Source: Microbispora siamensis (lineage in GTDB: Bacteria; Actinomycetota; Actinomycetes; Streptosporangiales; Streptosporangiaceae). Taken from it: 54,321 nt of DNA. A program made the position numbers and the translations under genes. The notes beneath the pieces are model-generated. The model saw nothing but the letters and a program-made list of their open reading frames with translations, had not been told where the DNA came from and did no database searches. Location: NCBI RefSeq assembly GCF_016863095.1, contig NZ_BOOF01000061.1, positions 1 to 54,321 of the forward strand, read 5' to 3'. Numbering within the stretch: position 1 is the first letter of the stretch; the number at the start of each line of letters is the position of its first letter. Shown here piece by piece: positions 40,728-49,426 of this stretch.

Positions 40728-42287
40728 TCAGTCGGCCGGTCGCACCGACAGGGCGTGGCGGAAGACGTTCAGCGGGTCGTAGCGCTTCTTGACGGCCTGC
40801 AGCCGGGGGTAGTTGTCCTTGTAGTACAGGGTGTGCCAGGGCACGCCGGAGGTGTTCCACTCGGGGTCGGCCAGGTCGGCGTCCGGGTAGTTGATGTAGG
40901 AGCCGTCGCTGACCTCTCCGGGCACCGGCACGCCGCCGGTGTCGGCGTAGACCTCGCGGTAGAACTCGCGGAGGCGGGCGATCTGCGCCTCGTCCTCGGC
41001 CTCGTTGCCCCACACCGACAGGTAGACGGCCTTGAGGATGGAGTCGCGCTGGGCGACGGCCGTCTCGTGCGGCGCGACGGTGTTCACCTGGCCGCCGTAC
41101 CCGACCACGATGACGGCGGGCACGTAGTCCTGGGTGCTGAGGTAGCGGTAGATGACCGAGATCTGCCGGTCGGTGTACCCCTTGCGCAGATAGCCGGCCT
41201 TGATCTTGAGACGCCGGGTGTGCTCGTTGCCGGGGTCGCCGTGGCCCGGGTAGGAGGCGGAGTACAGCCACGGCTGCACCTGCTGCCCGCGGTGCGCCGG
41301 CTCCAGGCCCACCCCCTCGGCGATGGCGTCGAGGTAGCCGGCCACCAGTTCCTCGGCGCCCGGCACGTCGTCGTCCACCGACGCGCCCACCATCACGTGC
41401 CCGGTGCGGCCCAGTCCCTCGAAGAACCCGAACAGGTTCGCCTCCGCGGAGCCGGGGGCGCTGTTGCGCTCGTACCAGGTGCCGAAGTTGCGCAGGATCT
41501 TCGCGAACGCCTCCTCGGTCATCCCGTCCCAGGTCCACATCATGAAGCCGACCCGCCAGCGGCCGGGCGCCCGGGGCAGCAGCAGCGCGGGGTCGTCCGA
41601 CGTGACGCCCGGCGTGCGCAGCCAGTAGCGGGTGACCACTCCGAAGTTGCCGCCCCCGCCGCCGGTGTGCGCCCACCACAGGTCCCGGTTCGGGTCGCCG
41701 GGATCGGCGGTCGCGACCACGGCCCGCGCGGTGCCGTCCTCGTCGACGACCACGACCTCGACGGCGTGGAGGTAGTCGACGATGGAGCCGTACCTGCGCG
41801 ACAGCGGTCCGTACCCGCCGCCGGCGAGGTGACCGCCGACGCCGACCTCGGTGCACTCCCCGGCCGGGATGGTGACCCCCCAGCCCTTGAAGAGCGCCCG
41901 GTAGACGTGACCCAGCGTGGCGCCCGGCTCGATCGCGAACGCGCGCCGCTCCTCGTCGAAGTAGACGTCGGTCATCTCAGACATGTCCAGCAGGACCTCG
42001 ACGTCCGGCGAGGCGGTGAAGTCCTCGAAGCAGTGCCCGCCGCTGCGCACCGTGACGCGCTTGCCCGCCGCGACGGCCTCGCCCACCGCCGCCACGACCT
42101 GCTCGGTCGTGCTCGTCACCCGTACGTAGTCGGGCCGTGGGACGAAGCGGTGGTTCATGCCCCGCAGCATGCTCTCGTAACGCGGGTCCTCGGGGGTGAT
42201 GACGGTCGCCGGCAGGCGGCCGGCGCGGGCCCCGCCGAAGAGGTCGGCGGCCGTCAGGCCCGCCAGGCCTTCCATCGCATCGGTCAC
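40728..42287 (-). CDS. BBE-like oxidase, bicovalent FAD type
   Basis: This 519-residue protein starts at GTG 42287 behind GGAGGT. The FAD domain shows SGGHCFEDF with His85 and AGECTEVGVGGHLAGGGYG with Cys145, the two residues that bind FAD covalently in GOOX/AknOx-like oxidases. TGGGGGNFGVVTRYW follows. The C-terminal substrate domain ends YDPLNVFRHALSVRP. Its members oxidise hydroxyls of sugars or other natural-product alcohols, releasing H2O2. Of the three BBE-type enzymes in the window it is the only one with both anchors. It is preceded 60 bp upstream by the thioesterase gene. Likely a late oxidation step. Confidence 0.88.
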   Translation of the reverse strand: MTDAMEGLAGLTAADLFGGARAGRLPATVITPEDPRYESMLRGMNHRFVPRPDYVRVTSTTEQVVAAVGEAVAAGKRVTVRSGGHCFEDFTASPDVEVLLDMSEMTDVYFDEERRAFAIEPGATLGHVYRALFKGWGVTIPAGECTEVGVGGHLAGGGYGPLSRRYGSIVDYLHAVEVVVVDEDGTARAVVATADPGDPNRDLWWAHTGGGGGNFGVVTRYWLRTPGVTSDDPALLLPRAPGRWRVGFMMWTWDGMTEEAFAKILRNFGTWYERNSAPGSAEANLFGFFEGLGRTGHVMVGASVDDDVPGAEELVAGYLDAIAEGVGLEPAHRGQQVQPWLYSASYPGHGDPGNEHTRRLKIKAGYLRKGYTDRQISVIYRYLSTQDYVPAVIVVGYGGQVNTVAPHETAVAQRDSILKAVYLSVWGNEAEDEAQIARLREFYREVYADTGGVPVPGEVSDGSYINYPDADLADPEWNTSGVPWHTLYYKDNYPRLQAVKKRYDPLNVFRHALSVRPAD

Positions 42288-42334
42288 GGTCGCACCTCCA
42301 GGAGCGGTGGCCGTACGGGCACCGCTCGGTCGTC

Positions 42335-42352
42335 ACGGTCAATACGGTCAAT
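42335..42352. repeat. Tandem 9-bp direct repeat
   Basis: ACGGTCAAT occurs twice without spacing, at 42335-42343 and 42344-42352. It overlaps the thioesterase stop codon and lies 48 bp upstream of the BBE start. On the minus strand it gives two TTGACC boxes, which could be part of a promoter or a binding site for the BBE gene. Confidence 0.45.
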
Positions 42353-43208
42353 CGGCCACACAAGCCTGCGACCGCGACGCCGTCCACGGCATCTCCCACC
42401 GTGCGGAGCCCGCGCGGACGCCGCGGCCGAGGACTCCGGTCAGGGCGGCCGTCAGGGACGCGGCCAGCGGCGCCAGATGCTCGCGCAGGAAGAAGTGGCC
42501 GCCCTCGTACAGCCGGGTGCCGAGGAAGTCCTCGGTGTGGTCGCGCCACTCCTCCAGGCTCACGGGCGGCGCCACCAGGTCCTCCGTGCCGCCGAAGACG
42601 GCGACGGGCACCGGTAGGGGCGGCTCGTCCCGGTACGCGTACGACCGGCACAGGGTGAAGTCGGCCCGGGCGACGGGGAGGGTCAGCGCCAGCATCGCCG
42701 GGTCGTCCGCCACCTCGGGCGGCAGCCCGCCGAGAGCCCCGAGCGCGGCGAGGAAGCCGTCGTCGGAGTCGTCCGGGTCGGGCAGACCCGCCGCCGTCGC
42801 GCCGCGGACCGGCCAGGAGGCGACGGCGAGCAGGGCGGGCGGCGGCGCCCCGCCCTCCGCCAGAAGCAGCCGGGTCAGGCGGTAGCCGAGCATCCCGCCC
42901 ATGCTGTGCCCGAACAGGGCGTACGGCAGCGGCCCGCCCGGCGTCTGCGCGGCCTCCTCGGCCAGGGTCTCGGCCAGCGATTCCGCCAGCCACCGGGCGG
43001 CCTCGTCGCAGTCGGTGAACGCCGGCTGCCGGCGACGGGCCTGGCGGCCGGGCAGGGTCACCGCCCGCACCTCCACCCAGGGCGGCAGGTGCCTGGGCCA
43101 CAGGCGGAACATGGACGCGCCGCCGCCCGCGCAGGGCAGGCAGTACAGGCGCGCCCGCGCCCGCGGCCGGGGTTCGAATGCCAGATACCACGAGGAACGG
43201 TTCACCAT
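42348..43208 (-). CDS. Type II thioesterase
   Basis: This 286-residue alpha/beta hydrolase has the type II thioesterase pattern: LYCLPCAGGGASMFRLWPRHLP (near 21-42), VTLPGRQARRRQPAF, FGHSMGGMLGYRL with nucleophile Ser102, FGGTEDLV (acid) and YEGGHFFLREH (catalytic histidine). These enzymes clear mis-primed or stalled acyl groups from carrier proteins and may also release products. It supports a carrier-protein-based pathway, with the A-T protein (46312) and stand-alone carrier (8925) as likely clients. The gene is 16 bp downstream of the ACAD gene. About 40 extra C-terminal residues rich in Arg and Ser are of unknown relevance. Confidence 0.9.
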   Translation of the reverse strand: MVNRSSWYLAFEPRPRARARLYCLPCAGGGASMFRLWPRHLPPWVEVRAVTLPGRQARRRQPAFTDCDEAARWLAESLAETLAEEAAQTPGGPLPYALFGHSMGGMLGYRLTRLLLAEGGAPPPALLAVASWPVRGATAAGLPDPDDSDDGFLAALGALGGLPPEVADDPAMLALTLPVARADFTLCRSYAYRDEPPLPVPVAVFGGTEDLVAPPVSLEEWRDHTEDFLGTRLYEGGHFFLREHLAPLAASLTAALTGVLGRGVRAGSARWEMPWTASRSQACVAD

Positions 43209-43224
43209 CGCCGCCTTCGGCTGC

Positions 43225-44364
43225 TCAGATCAGCGAGTGGCCGATCATCTCCTTCATGACCTCGGTGGTGCCGCCGTAGATGGTCTGCACCCGGGTGTCG
43301 ACGAACGCCCTGGCCACCGGGAACTCCCTGATCACCCCGTAGCCCCCGTGCATCTGGAGGCAGCGGTCCACCACCTTCTGGCACAGCTCGGTGTTCCACC
43401 ACTTGGCCATCGCCGCCTCCTCGGCGCCCAGTTCGCCGGCGGCGTGCCCGGCCACGCACCGGTCGGTGAAGGCGCGGGCGACGGCCAGCGCGGTGGCCAG
43501 CTCCGCCAGCACGAAGCGGTTGTACTGGTGACGCCCGACGGGCCGGCCGAACACCTCGCGCCGGCGGCAGTAGTCCAGCGTCTCCTCGAAGATCCGCTCC
43601 GCGGCGGCCAGCGCCCCCACCGCGATCATCATGCGCTCCTGGCGGAGCGTGCGCATCATGTACGCGAACGCCCTGCCCTCACGGCCGAGCAGGTTCTCGG
43701 CGGGGACCTCCACGTCGTCGAAGAACAGCTCGACCGTGTCCATCGCCCGCATGCCGATCTTGTCAAGCTTGCGGCCGCGGGAGAAACCGGCCATGCCGGG
43801 CTCCACGACGAGCACGCTGGCGCCCGGCGCGCCCCGCCCGCCCGGGGTCCTGGCGACCACCAGGACGAGATCGGCGGTCGCCCCGTTGGAGATGAAGGTC
43901 TTCTGGCCGTTGAGCACATACCGGTCGCCGCGGCGCTCCGCCCTGGTGCGCATGCGCTGCACGTCGCTGCCCGCGTCGGGCTCGGTGATCGCGATGGCCG
44001 TCACCAGCTCCCCCGAGCAGAACCCGGGCAGCCAGCGCCGCCGCTGCTCCTCGGTGGCGAGGGTGCGCAGGTAGAGGCCGCCGATCTCGTTGTGCAGCGA
44101 CAGCGCCGGGGCGTACACCCCGGCGCGGGCCAGCTCCTCCGCCACGATGACGTGGTGGCGGTAGTCCGGGTCGCCGCCGCCGCCGTACTCGGCGTCGACG
44201 TCCATGCCGAGCAGGCCGTGCTCCCCGGCCCTGCGCCACACCGACCGGTCGACGCTTCCCTGCTCCTCCCATCGGGTGTACGAGGGGAGGATCTCCTTGC
44301 TCACGAACGTCCGGACGAGGTCGCGGAAGGCGTCGTGCTCGGCGGTGAACACCTCGCGCCGCAT
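43225..44364 (-). CDS. Acyl-CoA (or acyl-carrier) dehydrogenase
   Basis: This 379-residue protein starts at ATG 44364, overlapping the radical SAM stop in TGATG. It is a true ACAD: AITEPDAGSDVQRMRT (FAD/acyl loop), NGQKTFISNGATAD, TLRQERMMIAVGALAAAE and HGGYGVIREFPVARAFVD. In the IYGGTTEVMKEMI segment the MCAD-type glutamate is Gly, as in long-chain and isovaleryl-CoA dehydrogenases, where the base is the Glu of the QER helix; that Glu is present. It should form an alpha,beta-double bond in an acyl thioester. Its strict coupling to the radical SAM gene suggests joint action on an acyl chain or amino acid thioester. Confidence 0.9.
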   Translation of the reverse strand: MRREVFTAEHDAFRDLVRTFVSKEILPSYTRWEEQGSVDRSVWRRAGEHGLLGMDVDAEYGGGGDPDYRHHVIVAEELARAGVYAPALSLHNEIGGLYLRTLATEEQRRRWLPGFCSGELVTAIAITEPDAGSDVQRMRTRAERRGDRYVLNGQKTFISNGATADLVLVVARTPGGRGAPGASVLVVEPGMAGFSRGRKLDKIGMRAMDTVELFFDDVEVPAENLLGREGRAFAYMMRTLRQERMMIAVGALAAAERIFEETLDYCRRREVFGRPVGRHQYNRFVLAELATALAVARAFTDRCVAGHAAGELGAEEAAMAKWWNTELCQKVVDRCLQMHGGYGVIREFPVARAFVDTRVQTIYGGTTEVMKEMIGHSLI

Positions 44365-46298
44365 CAGGGGACTCCGGCGACCGCGTCGGGCACCACCGGC
44401 GTCCACGACGGAAGGATGTCCTTGAGCCGGTTCATCATCGCCTGGCAGTAGGCGGCGTTGTGGTCGATGCTGCGCTGCTTGGGATAGGGCATCTTGCGCC
44501 GGCCCAGGTGGTCGATCCGCATGCGTACCGGCCCGATGCCGGCCTCCGCGCCGTCCAGGCCGGCAACGTTCTCGTACGACGCGAGCAGCTCGGCCGCCTC
44601 CGCGGGCAGCTCCGCCGTGAGGCGGAAGCGCTCGCGCGACAGCAGGCGCAGGTGCCGCAGCTCCACGACGGGCTCGGCCACCGCCTCGCGGTAGACGTAC
44701 GGGCGGGCCAGCAGGTCGAGCTCGAAGGCCAGCCGCACCCGGGGGTCGGCCAGCCAGCCCTGCTCGTCGAGGAACCCCTCCAGCAGCCGGTCCATCTCGC
44801 CCCGGTGCGAGTGCAACACGTAGTGCAGCACCTTGCCGATGTTGTTGATGTCGTAGTTGCCGAGGGTGGCGACCGAATCCGCGAAGAAGCGGCAGATCTC
44901 GGTGTCGGTGCGCCGCTTGTAGTAATCAGCGGCCCTGGTCAGGAACTCGGTGTAGGAGCAGGCGCCGGACCGGTGCAGCTCACGCGCGACGTAGAAGGCG
45001 GAGCGCGCGTTGTAGAGGCTGATCACCGCGTAGTAGAACCAGACGCCCTCCTGGAACTCCTCCCGGGTGACCCAGTTGGTGCCCACCACGACGTCCGCCT
45101 CGGCCACCGGGTCGTCCACCCGGACGGTGACCACGCCCAGCTCCTCGCGCCGCTCGTACATCGGGGTGTTGCGCAGGAGCAGCTGCGGATAGGCGACGAT
45201 CGCGTCGGCGCCGGTGGCGCACAGCTTGCCGATGCCCTCCCGGAACGACTGCAGCGTCTCGCCGGGCAGCGGCCAGATGAGCTCGGTGTAGGAGCTGATC
45301 TGCTTGTCCTTCAGCTTGAGCTGGAGCTCCACATAGGTGGACTCCTTGATGTTGGACCGCTGGACCATCTCGAGCGCCTGAGGGCTGGTCGTCTGCAGGG
45401 ACACCGGCTGGCTGGTCAGCATGCCGCCCTCGACCAGGATCTCGGTGATCTCGGTGACCCGGTCCGGCCGGTTCTTCGCCGCCTGGATGGCGACCATCAG
45501 CGGGTAGCCGTTGCGCTCCTTGCACTCGACGATGTGCCGGGTCAGCTCCACGTCCCGGGGCAGCGCGCCCCAGTTGGCGTCGGCGAGGAAGATGCTCTCG
45601 ATGCCGTGCTCGCTGATCCAGGTCAGGTCCGCCTTGACCCGGTCCAGCTCCCAGCGGTGCACTTTGTCGTTGGTCGCCGCACCCCAGTAGCAGTACGAGC
45701 AGCGGAAGGGGCAGCCCCGGTTGGTCTCGACGACGGCGAAGGTGTACTCGCCGCCGTCGAAGATCCCGGCGGCGAACGGCGAGGGGATCTCGTCCAGGTC
45801 CTTGATGCGGGGCGGCTTGTCCGTCGTCACCAGCTCGCCCCCGGACCAGAAGCTCACTCCGGGGACGCGGCGGAAGTCCGGCCCGTCGCCGCCGTGGTCG
45901 CTCAGCTCCCGCAGGAACGCGGTGAACGGCTGCTCGCCCTCGCTGTTGCACACCAGCACGTGCTCCCACTCGCGGGGCACGTACTCGGTGGCATGGTTCA
46001 TCACCTGCGGCCCGCCGAGGATGAAGTGGGCGCCGGGGCGGAGACGGACCAGCTCGTCGAGCACCTCCTTCATCCGGCGCATGTTCCACAGGTAGCAGCT
46101 CAGCCCGTACGCGTCGGCTTCCATGCCGGCGAGCGCGGCCACGATCTCCTGTGTCGGGGTGTTCGCCGCGACCGCGTGGATCGTGAAGTCCCAGTTCTCC
46201 GCCACGCGCTCGTCCTGCTGCGCGTACGCCTGCAGGTAGCCCGAGGCCAGCGGCAGGGTGTTGGGGTAGGCCGACAGCTCCAGCAGCACCACTTTCAT
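44364..46298 (-). CDS. Cobalamin-binding radical SAM enzyme
   Basis: This 644-residue protein has an N-terminal B12-binding-like domain (1-135; ADAYGLSCYLWNM and FILGGPQVMNH) followed by the radical SAM barrel. ETNRGCPFRCSYCYWG holds the [4Fe-4S] cysteines Cys196, Cys200 and Cys203. The cobalamin DxHxxG motif is not evident, so B12 may bind base-off without a histidine ligand or not at all. The last 200 residues are a family-specific helical domain. Class B radical SAM enzymes methylate unreactive carbons, but others do oxidation or cyclisation. It lies 13 bp after the A-T NRPS gene, so the substrate may be the aminoacyl-carrier. Substrate and product are unknown. Confidence 0.88.
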   Translation of the reverse strand: MKVVLLELSAYPNTLPLASGYLQAYAQQDERVAENWDFTIHAVAANTPTQEIVAALAGMEADAYGLSCYLWNMRRMKEVLDELVRLRPGAHFILGGPQVMNHATEYVPREWEHVLVCNSEGEQPFTAFLRELSDHGGDGPDFRRVPGVSFWSGGELVTTDKPPRIKDLDEIPSPFAAGIFDGGEYTFAVVETNRGCPFRCSYCYWGAATNDKVHRWELDRVKADLTWISEHGIESIFLADANWGALPRDVELTRHIVECKERNGYPLMVAIQAAKNRPDRVTEITEILVEGGMLTSQPVSLQTTSPQALEMVQRSNIKESTYVELQLKLKDKQISSYTELIWPLPGETLQSFREGIGKLCATGADAIVAYPQLLLRNTPMYERREELGVVTVRVDDPVAEADVVVGTNWVTREEFQEGVWFYYAVISLYNARSAFYVARELHRSGACSYTEFLTRAADYYKRRTDTEICRFFADSVATLGNYDINNIGKVLHYVLHSHRGEMDRLLEGFLDEQGWLADPRVRLAFELDLLARPYVYREAVAEPVVELRHLRLLSRERFRLTAELPAEAAELLASYENVAGLDGAEAGIGPVRMRIDHLGRRKMPYPKQRSIDHNAAYCQAMMNRLKDILPSWTPVVPDAVAGVP

Positions 46299-46311
46299 CG
46301 CCGCCGCCCCC

Positions 46312-48090
46312 TCACCCGTCCGCCGCCGCGTTCATCGACGCGGCCAGCTCGTGCAGCACGTCGAACTCGAACAGGTCGTCGGCGCCCAGGCGGATCCCGC
46401 GTTCCCTGGCCCGGTTGGCCAGGCGCATGGCGTGCAGCGAGTCGCCGCCCAGCTCGAAGAAACTGTCCTCGCGGCCCACCGAGCTGACCTCCAGCACCTC
46501 GCACCACAGCTCGGCGAGCACCCGCTCGGTGTCGGTCCGGAACTGCTGGTCGCCGTCGGTGCCCCGGCCGACCGGCAGCGGGCGCCCGGCCAGCGCCTTG
46601 CGGTCCGCCTTGCCGTGCGGCGTCAGCGGCAGCGCCTCCAGCAGCGTCACGGTGTGCGGCACCATGTAGTCCGGCACCCGCAGGCCCAGCTCGCGGCGCA
46701 GCTCCCCGGCTTCCGGCGGGTTGCCCGGATCCTCGGGCACGACGTACCCGACGAGCCGGTCGCCCCGCTCGTGCAGGACGACCACGGCCTCGCGCACCCC
46801 GGCGAGCCGGTTCAGCGCCGTCTCGACCTCGCCCAGCTCGATGCGGAAGCCGCGCAGCTTCACCTGGTCGTCGGCGCGGCCGACGAAGTCGAGCGCGCCG
46901 TCGGGCAGCTCGCGCACCAGGTCGCCGGTGGCGTACATGCGCGCGTCGGCCTCGGGGACGAACGGGTCGGGCAGGAAGCGCTCGGCCGTGAGCTCGGGGC
47001 GGTTCAGGTAGCCCCGCGCCACGCCGACCCCGCCGACGTGCAGTTCGCCGACCGTGCCCGGCGGCACGGGACGGCGCTCGGCGTCCAGGACGTACGCGTG
47101 CAGCCCCGGCAGCGGACGGCCGATCGGCGGGGCCTGGTCGTCGCCGGACGCGCGGGGCGGCACCTCGGTCCAGGTGGCCACGACGGTCGTCTCGGTCGGC
47201 CCGTAGAGGTTGTAGAGCCGGAACGGCAGCCCCCTCGGGGGGTGACGGTGCAGCTTCTCGCCGCCCGTGAGCATCACCCGCAGTGCGGCGCCGTGGCTCG
47301 CCCACGGCTGGTCCAGCATCTCGACGGCGAGCGCGGTGGTGAGGAAGCAGACGGTGATCCGCTCGGCGGCCAGCCAGCGGACGAAGTCCAGGGGCGACTC
47401 CGGCAGCCTGGTCTCGACGAGGCAGAGCGTGGCGCCACCGCTCAGGCACGGCCACACCTCCAGCGCCCAGGCGTCGAAGGAGGGCCGGGCGAGCTGCGTC
47501 ATCCGGTCGCTCGGGCGCACCTCGAACGCCTGGTGGTACCAGGCGACCAGGTTGGAGACGCCCTCGTGCGCGACCACCACGCCCTTCGGACTGCCCGTGG
47601 AACCGGAGGTGTAGACGACGTAGAACGCGTCGGAGGGCAGCGCCTCGGCGACCTCGTCGGCGACCGCCTCCTCCGCGAGGGCCTCCTCCACCGGGAGCGC
47701 GGGCACCGGGCCGCCGGCGAAGCGGTCCGCCCTGGCCGCCCGCGTCAGCACCAGGGACGCGCCGGAGTCGGCGAGGATGGCGTTCAGCCGGGGCTCCGGC
47801 TCGTCCACGTCGGTCCCGACGTAGGCCCCGCCGGCGAGCAGCACGCCCAGGGCGGCCACGACAAGGTCGGGCGAGCGTTCCAGGGCCAGGGCCACGAACG
47901 TGCCGGGCGTGACCCCCCGGGTGCGCAGGACCGCCGCGAGGCGACGAGCGCGGTCGTAGAGCTCGGCATAGGTGACGACGGTGCCGGCGTGCACGATGGC
48001 CGGCCGCTGCGGCTGCACCTGCGCCCACCACGCGATGCGCGAGGGAACGCTGGTGTAGGCACCGCGCACTGCGATACTCGCCTCGGTCAA
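46312..48090 (-). CDS. NRPS A-T didomain protein
   Basis: This 592-residue protein has an adenylation domain (about 15-500) and a thiolation domain (about 520-590). Core motifs: YTSGSTGSPKG (A3), FDAWALEVW (A4, with the amino-group-binding Asp), YGPTETT (A5), GELHVGGVGVARGY, YATGDL (A7), FVGRADDQVKLRGFRIELGE (A8) and PHGKADRKAL (A10 lysine). The T domain has FFELGGDSLHAM with an intact phosphopantetheine serine. It activates an amino acid and holds it for tailoring, probably by the radical SAM enzyme and ACAD encoded just downstream. The amino acid could not be predicted with confidence. No MbtH-like gene is present in the window. Confidence 0.92.
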   Translation of the reverse strand: MTEASIAVRGAYTSVPSRIAWWAQVQPQRPAIVHAGTVVTYAELYDRARRLAAVLRTRGVTPGTFVALALERSPDLVVAALGVLLAGGAYVGTDVDEPEPRLNAILADSGASLVLTRAARADRFAGGPVPALPVEEALAEEAVADEVAEALPSDAFYVVYTSGSTGSPKGVVVAHEGVSNLVAWYHQAFEVRPSDRMTQLARPSFDAWALEVWPCLSGGATLCLVETRLPESPLDFVRWLAAERITVCFLTTALAVEMLDQPWASHGAALRVMLTGGEKLHRHPPRGLPFRLYNLYGPTETTVVATWTEVPPRASGDDQAPPIGRPLPGLHAYVLDAERRPVPPGTVGELHVGGVGVARGYLNRPELTAERFLPDPFVPEADARMYATGDLVRELPDGALDFVGRADDQVKLRGFRIELGEVETALNRLAGVREAVVVLHERGDRLVGYVVPEDPGNPPEAGELRRELGLRVPDYMVPHTVTLLEALPLTPHGKADRKALAGRPLPVGRGTDGDQQFRTDTERVLAELWCEVLEVSSVGREDSFFELGGDSLHAMRLANRARERGIRLGADDLFEFDVLHELAASMNAAADG

Positions 48091-48126
48091 TTCTTCCTCC
48101 AGGTTCCGGTTCCCCGCTGTGAGAAA

Positions 48127-48158
48127 GGCCTCCGCCCCGATCCGGTACGGCGGAGGCC
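48127..48158 (-). terminator. Hairpin terminator after the Eis-like gene
   Basis: 10-bp stem 48127-48136 / 48149-48158 with a 12-nt loop, followed on the minus strand by TTTCTC. It lies between the Eis-like stop (48176) and the A-T start (48090), so the NRPS gene may have its own promoter. Confidence 0.65.
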
Positions 48159-48175
48159 GTGGCGCTGGGACGAGG

Positions 48176-49426
48176 TCAGAAGATTTCGAACGCGGAGGGA
48201 GCCTGCGGCCACCGGAAGGCGACGTCCGCGGCCGCCAGGGCGCCGGGCCGCGTCTCCCGGACCAGCTCCGCTCCCGCGAGGGACGTCAGCGACGCGCCGC
48301 CGAGGTAGGCCGCGCCCAGTGCCCGGATGTCGCAGACGAGGTCGGGCTCGTCGGTGGTGGCGACGCAGGACGCCGAGTCGGGCGATCCGGTCAGGCGCCA
48401 GCGGCCGGCGTTGACCGGCATGAACGCGTCCTCGACCTCGATCACGACGTCGACGGGTGCCGCGTAACGGCGGGCCGCGAGCGCGGCGGGCAGGTCCACG
48501 ATCCGGATGAACATGCCGTCGTTCATCCGGGCGGACATCCGGCGGGGCTCGCCGACCCAGTAGAACAGCGGCTCGTCCACCGAGCACGACCACACCTGCG
48601 CCGACCGGGTGAGGTCGACGGTGAGCAGGAAGGTCCACAGGTCGGTGTAGGCCTGCGGCGTCGTCGCCACGACCTCCACGACGCGCACCTCGCCGCACGG
48701 CCCGGACTCGGTCCACGCGCCGGTCGCCCGCCACAGCGCGTAGCCGTCGAAGCCGTGGTCGCCCTCGTGCACGATGGCCCGCAGCGCGGTGGCCCCGGCG
48801 CGGAAGGCGGGCAGTTCGGCCAGCAGGTAGTCCCAGTGCTTGGCGGAGCGCTCCGACCACCCGGGACGCTGGGCCTGGACCTGGTCGTACAGCTTCACCA
48901 GGTCGTCCCTGACGTCCGCGGGGGAAGCCTCGACCAGTCTGCCCCTGGCGGCGCCGCGGGGGATGGCGACCTCGCGGGTCTCGATGTTCAGCCCGAGCCT
49001 GCGGATGGCCAGGCCGTAGCCGTAGCGGTGGTAGATGCGCCCCTCGCTCGCCCAGCACAGGGCGATCGGCTCGCCCAGGGCCCGGGCGTCCTCGAAGTGC
49101 CTGCGCATCATCCGGGTCAGCACGCCCTGCCGCCGGGCCGTGGGCGAGACCGCGCCGCGGCAGCCGTGGGCGGCGGGGACGACACCGCCCGGCACCGCGA
49201 TGTTCCGGGTGGTGCAGCCCAGTGTGCCGACGATCTCACCGTCGCGGCGGGCGACGAGCGAGCGGTCGGGTTCGAACAGCTCACGCTCCGCCGCCGAGGA
49301 CATGGGGTCCCCGTCGATGTTGATGGCCGCGGAGAACATCCGGTAGATGCCGTCCCAGTCGTCGGACGTCGGCACCTCGATCGTGATCCCGCCGGCCCCG
49401 GTCTCCGCGGAGTTGTTACTCGTCAT
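48176..49426 (-). CDS. Eis-family GNAT N-acetyltransferase
   Basis: This 416-residue protein starts at ATG 49426 behind GGAGG. It has the three-part Eis layout: an N-terminal GNAT domain (AVSPTARRQGVLTRMMRRHFEDA with the acetyl-CoA loop RRQGVL), a second degenerate GNAT domain, and a C-terminal SCP2-like domain. The final residue is Phe, as in Eis, whose C-terminal carboxylate takes part in catalysis. Eis-type enzymes acetylate amines on aminoglycosides and other molecules. Here it may acetylate the product amine, either as a tailoring or a self-resistance step. It is transcribed alone, ended by the hairpin at 48127-48158. Confidence 0.9.
   Translation of the reverse strand: MTSNNSAETGAGGITIEVPTSDDWDGIYRMFSAAINIDGDPMSSAAERELFEPDRSLVARRDGEIVGTLGCTTRNIAVPGGVVPAAHGCRGAVSPTARRQGVLTRMMRRHFEDARALGEPIALCWASEGRIYHRYGYGLAIRRLGLNIETREVAIPRGAARGRLVEASPADVRDDLVKLYDQVQAQRPGWSERSAKHWDYLLAELPAFRAGATALRAIVHEGDHGFDGYALWRATGAWTESGPCGEVRVVEVVATTPQAYTDLWTFLLTVDLTRSAQVWSCSVDEPLFYWVGEPRRMSARMNDGMFIRIVDLPAALAARRYAAPVDVVIEVEDAFMPVNAGRWRLTGSPDSASCVATTDEPDLVCDIRALGAAYLGGASLTSLAGAELVRETRPGALAAADVAFRWPQAPSAFEIF

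Noticed and set aside
42335..42352. SARP-type operator formed by the 9-bp direct repeats
   Set aside because: SARP sites normally have heptamers at 11-bp spacing placed by a -10 box; two abutting 9-mers do not fit, and no SARP gene is present.
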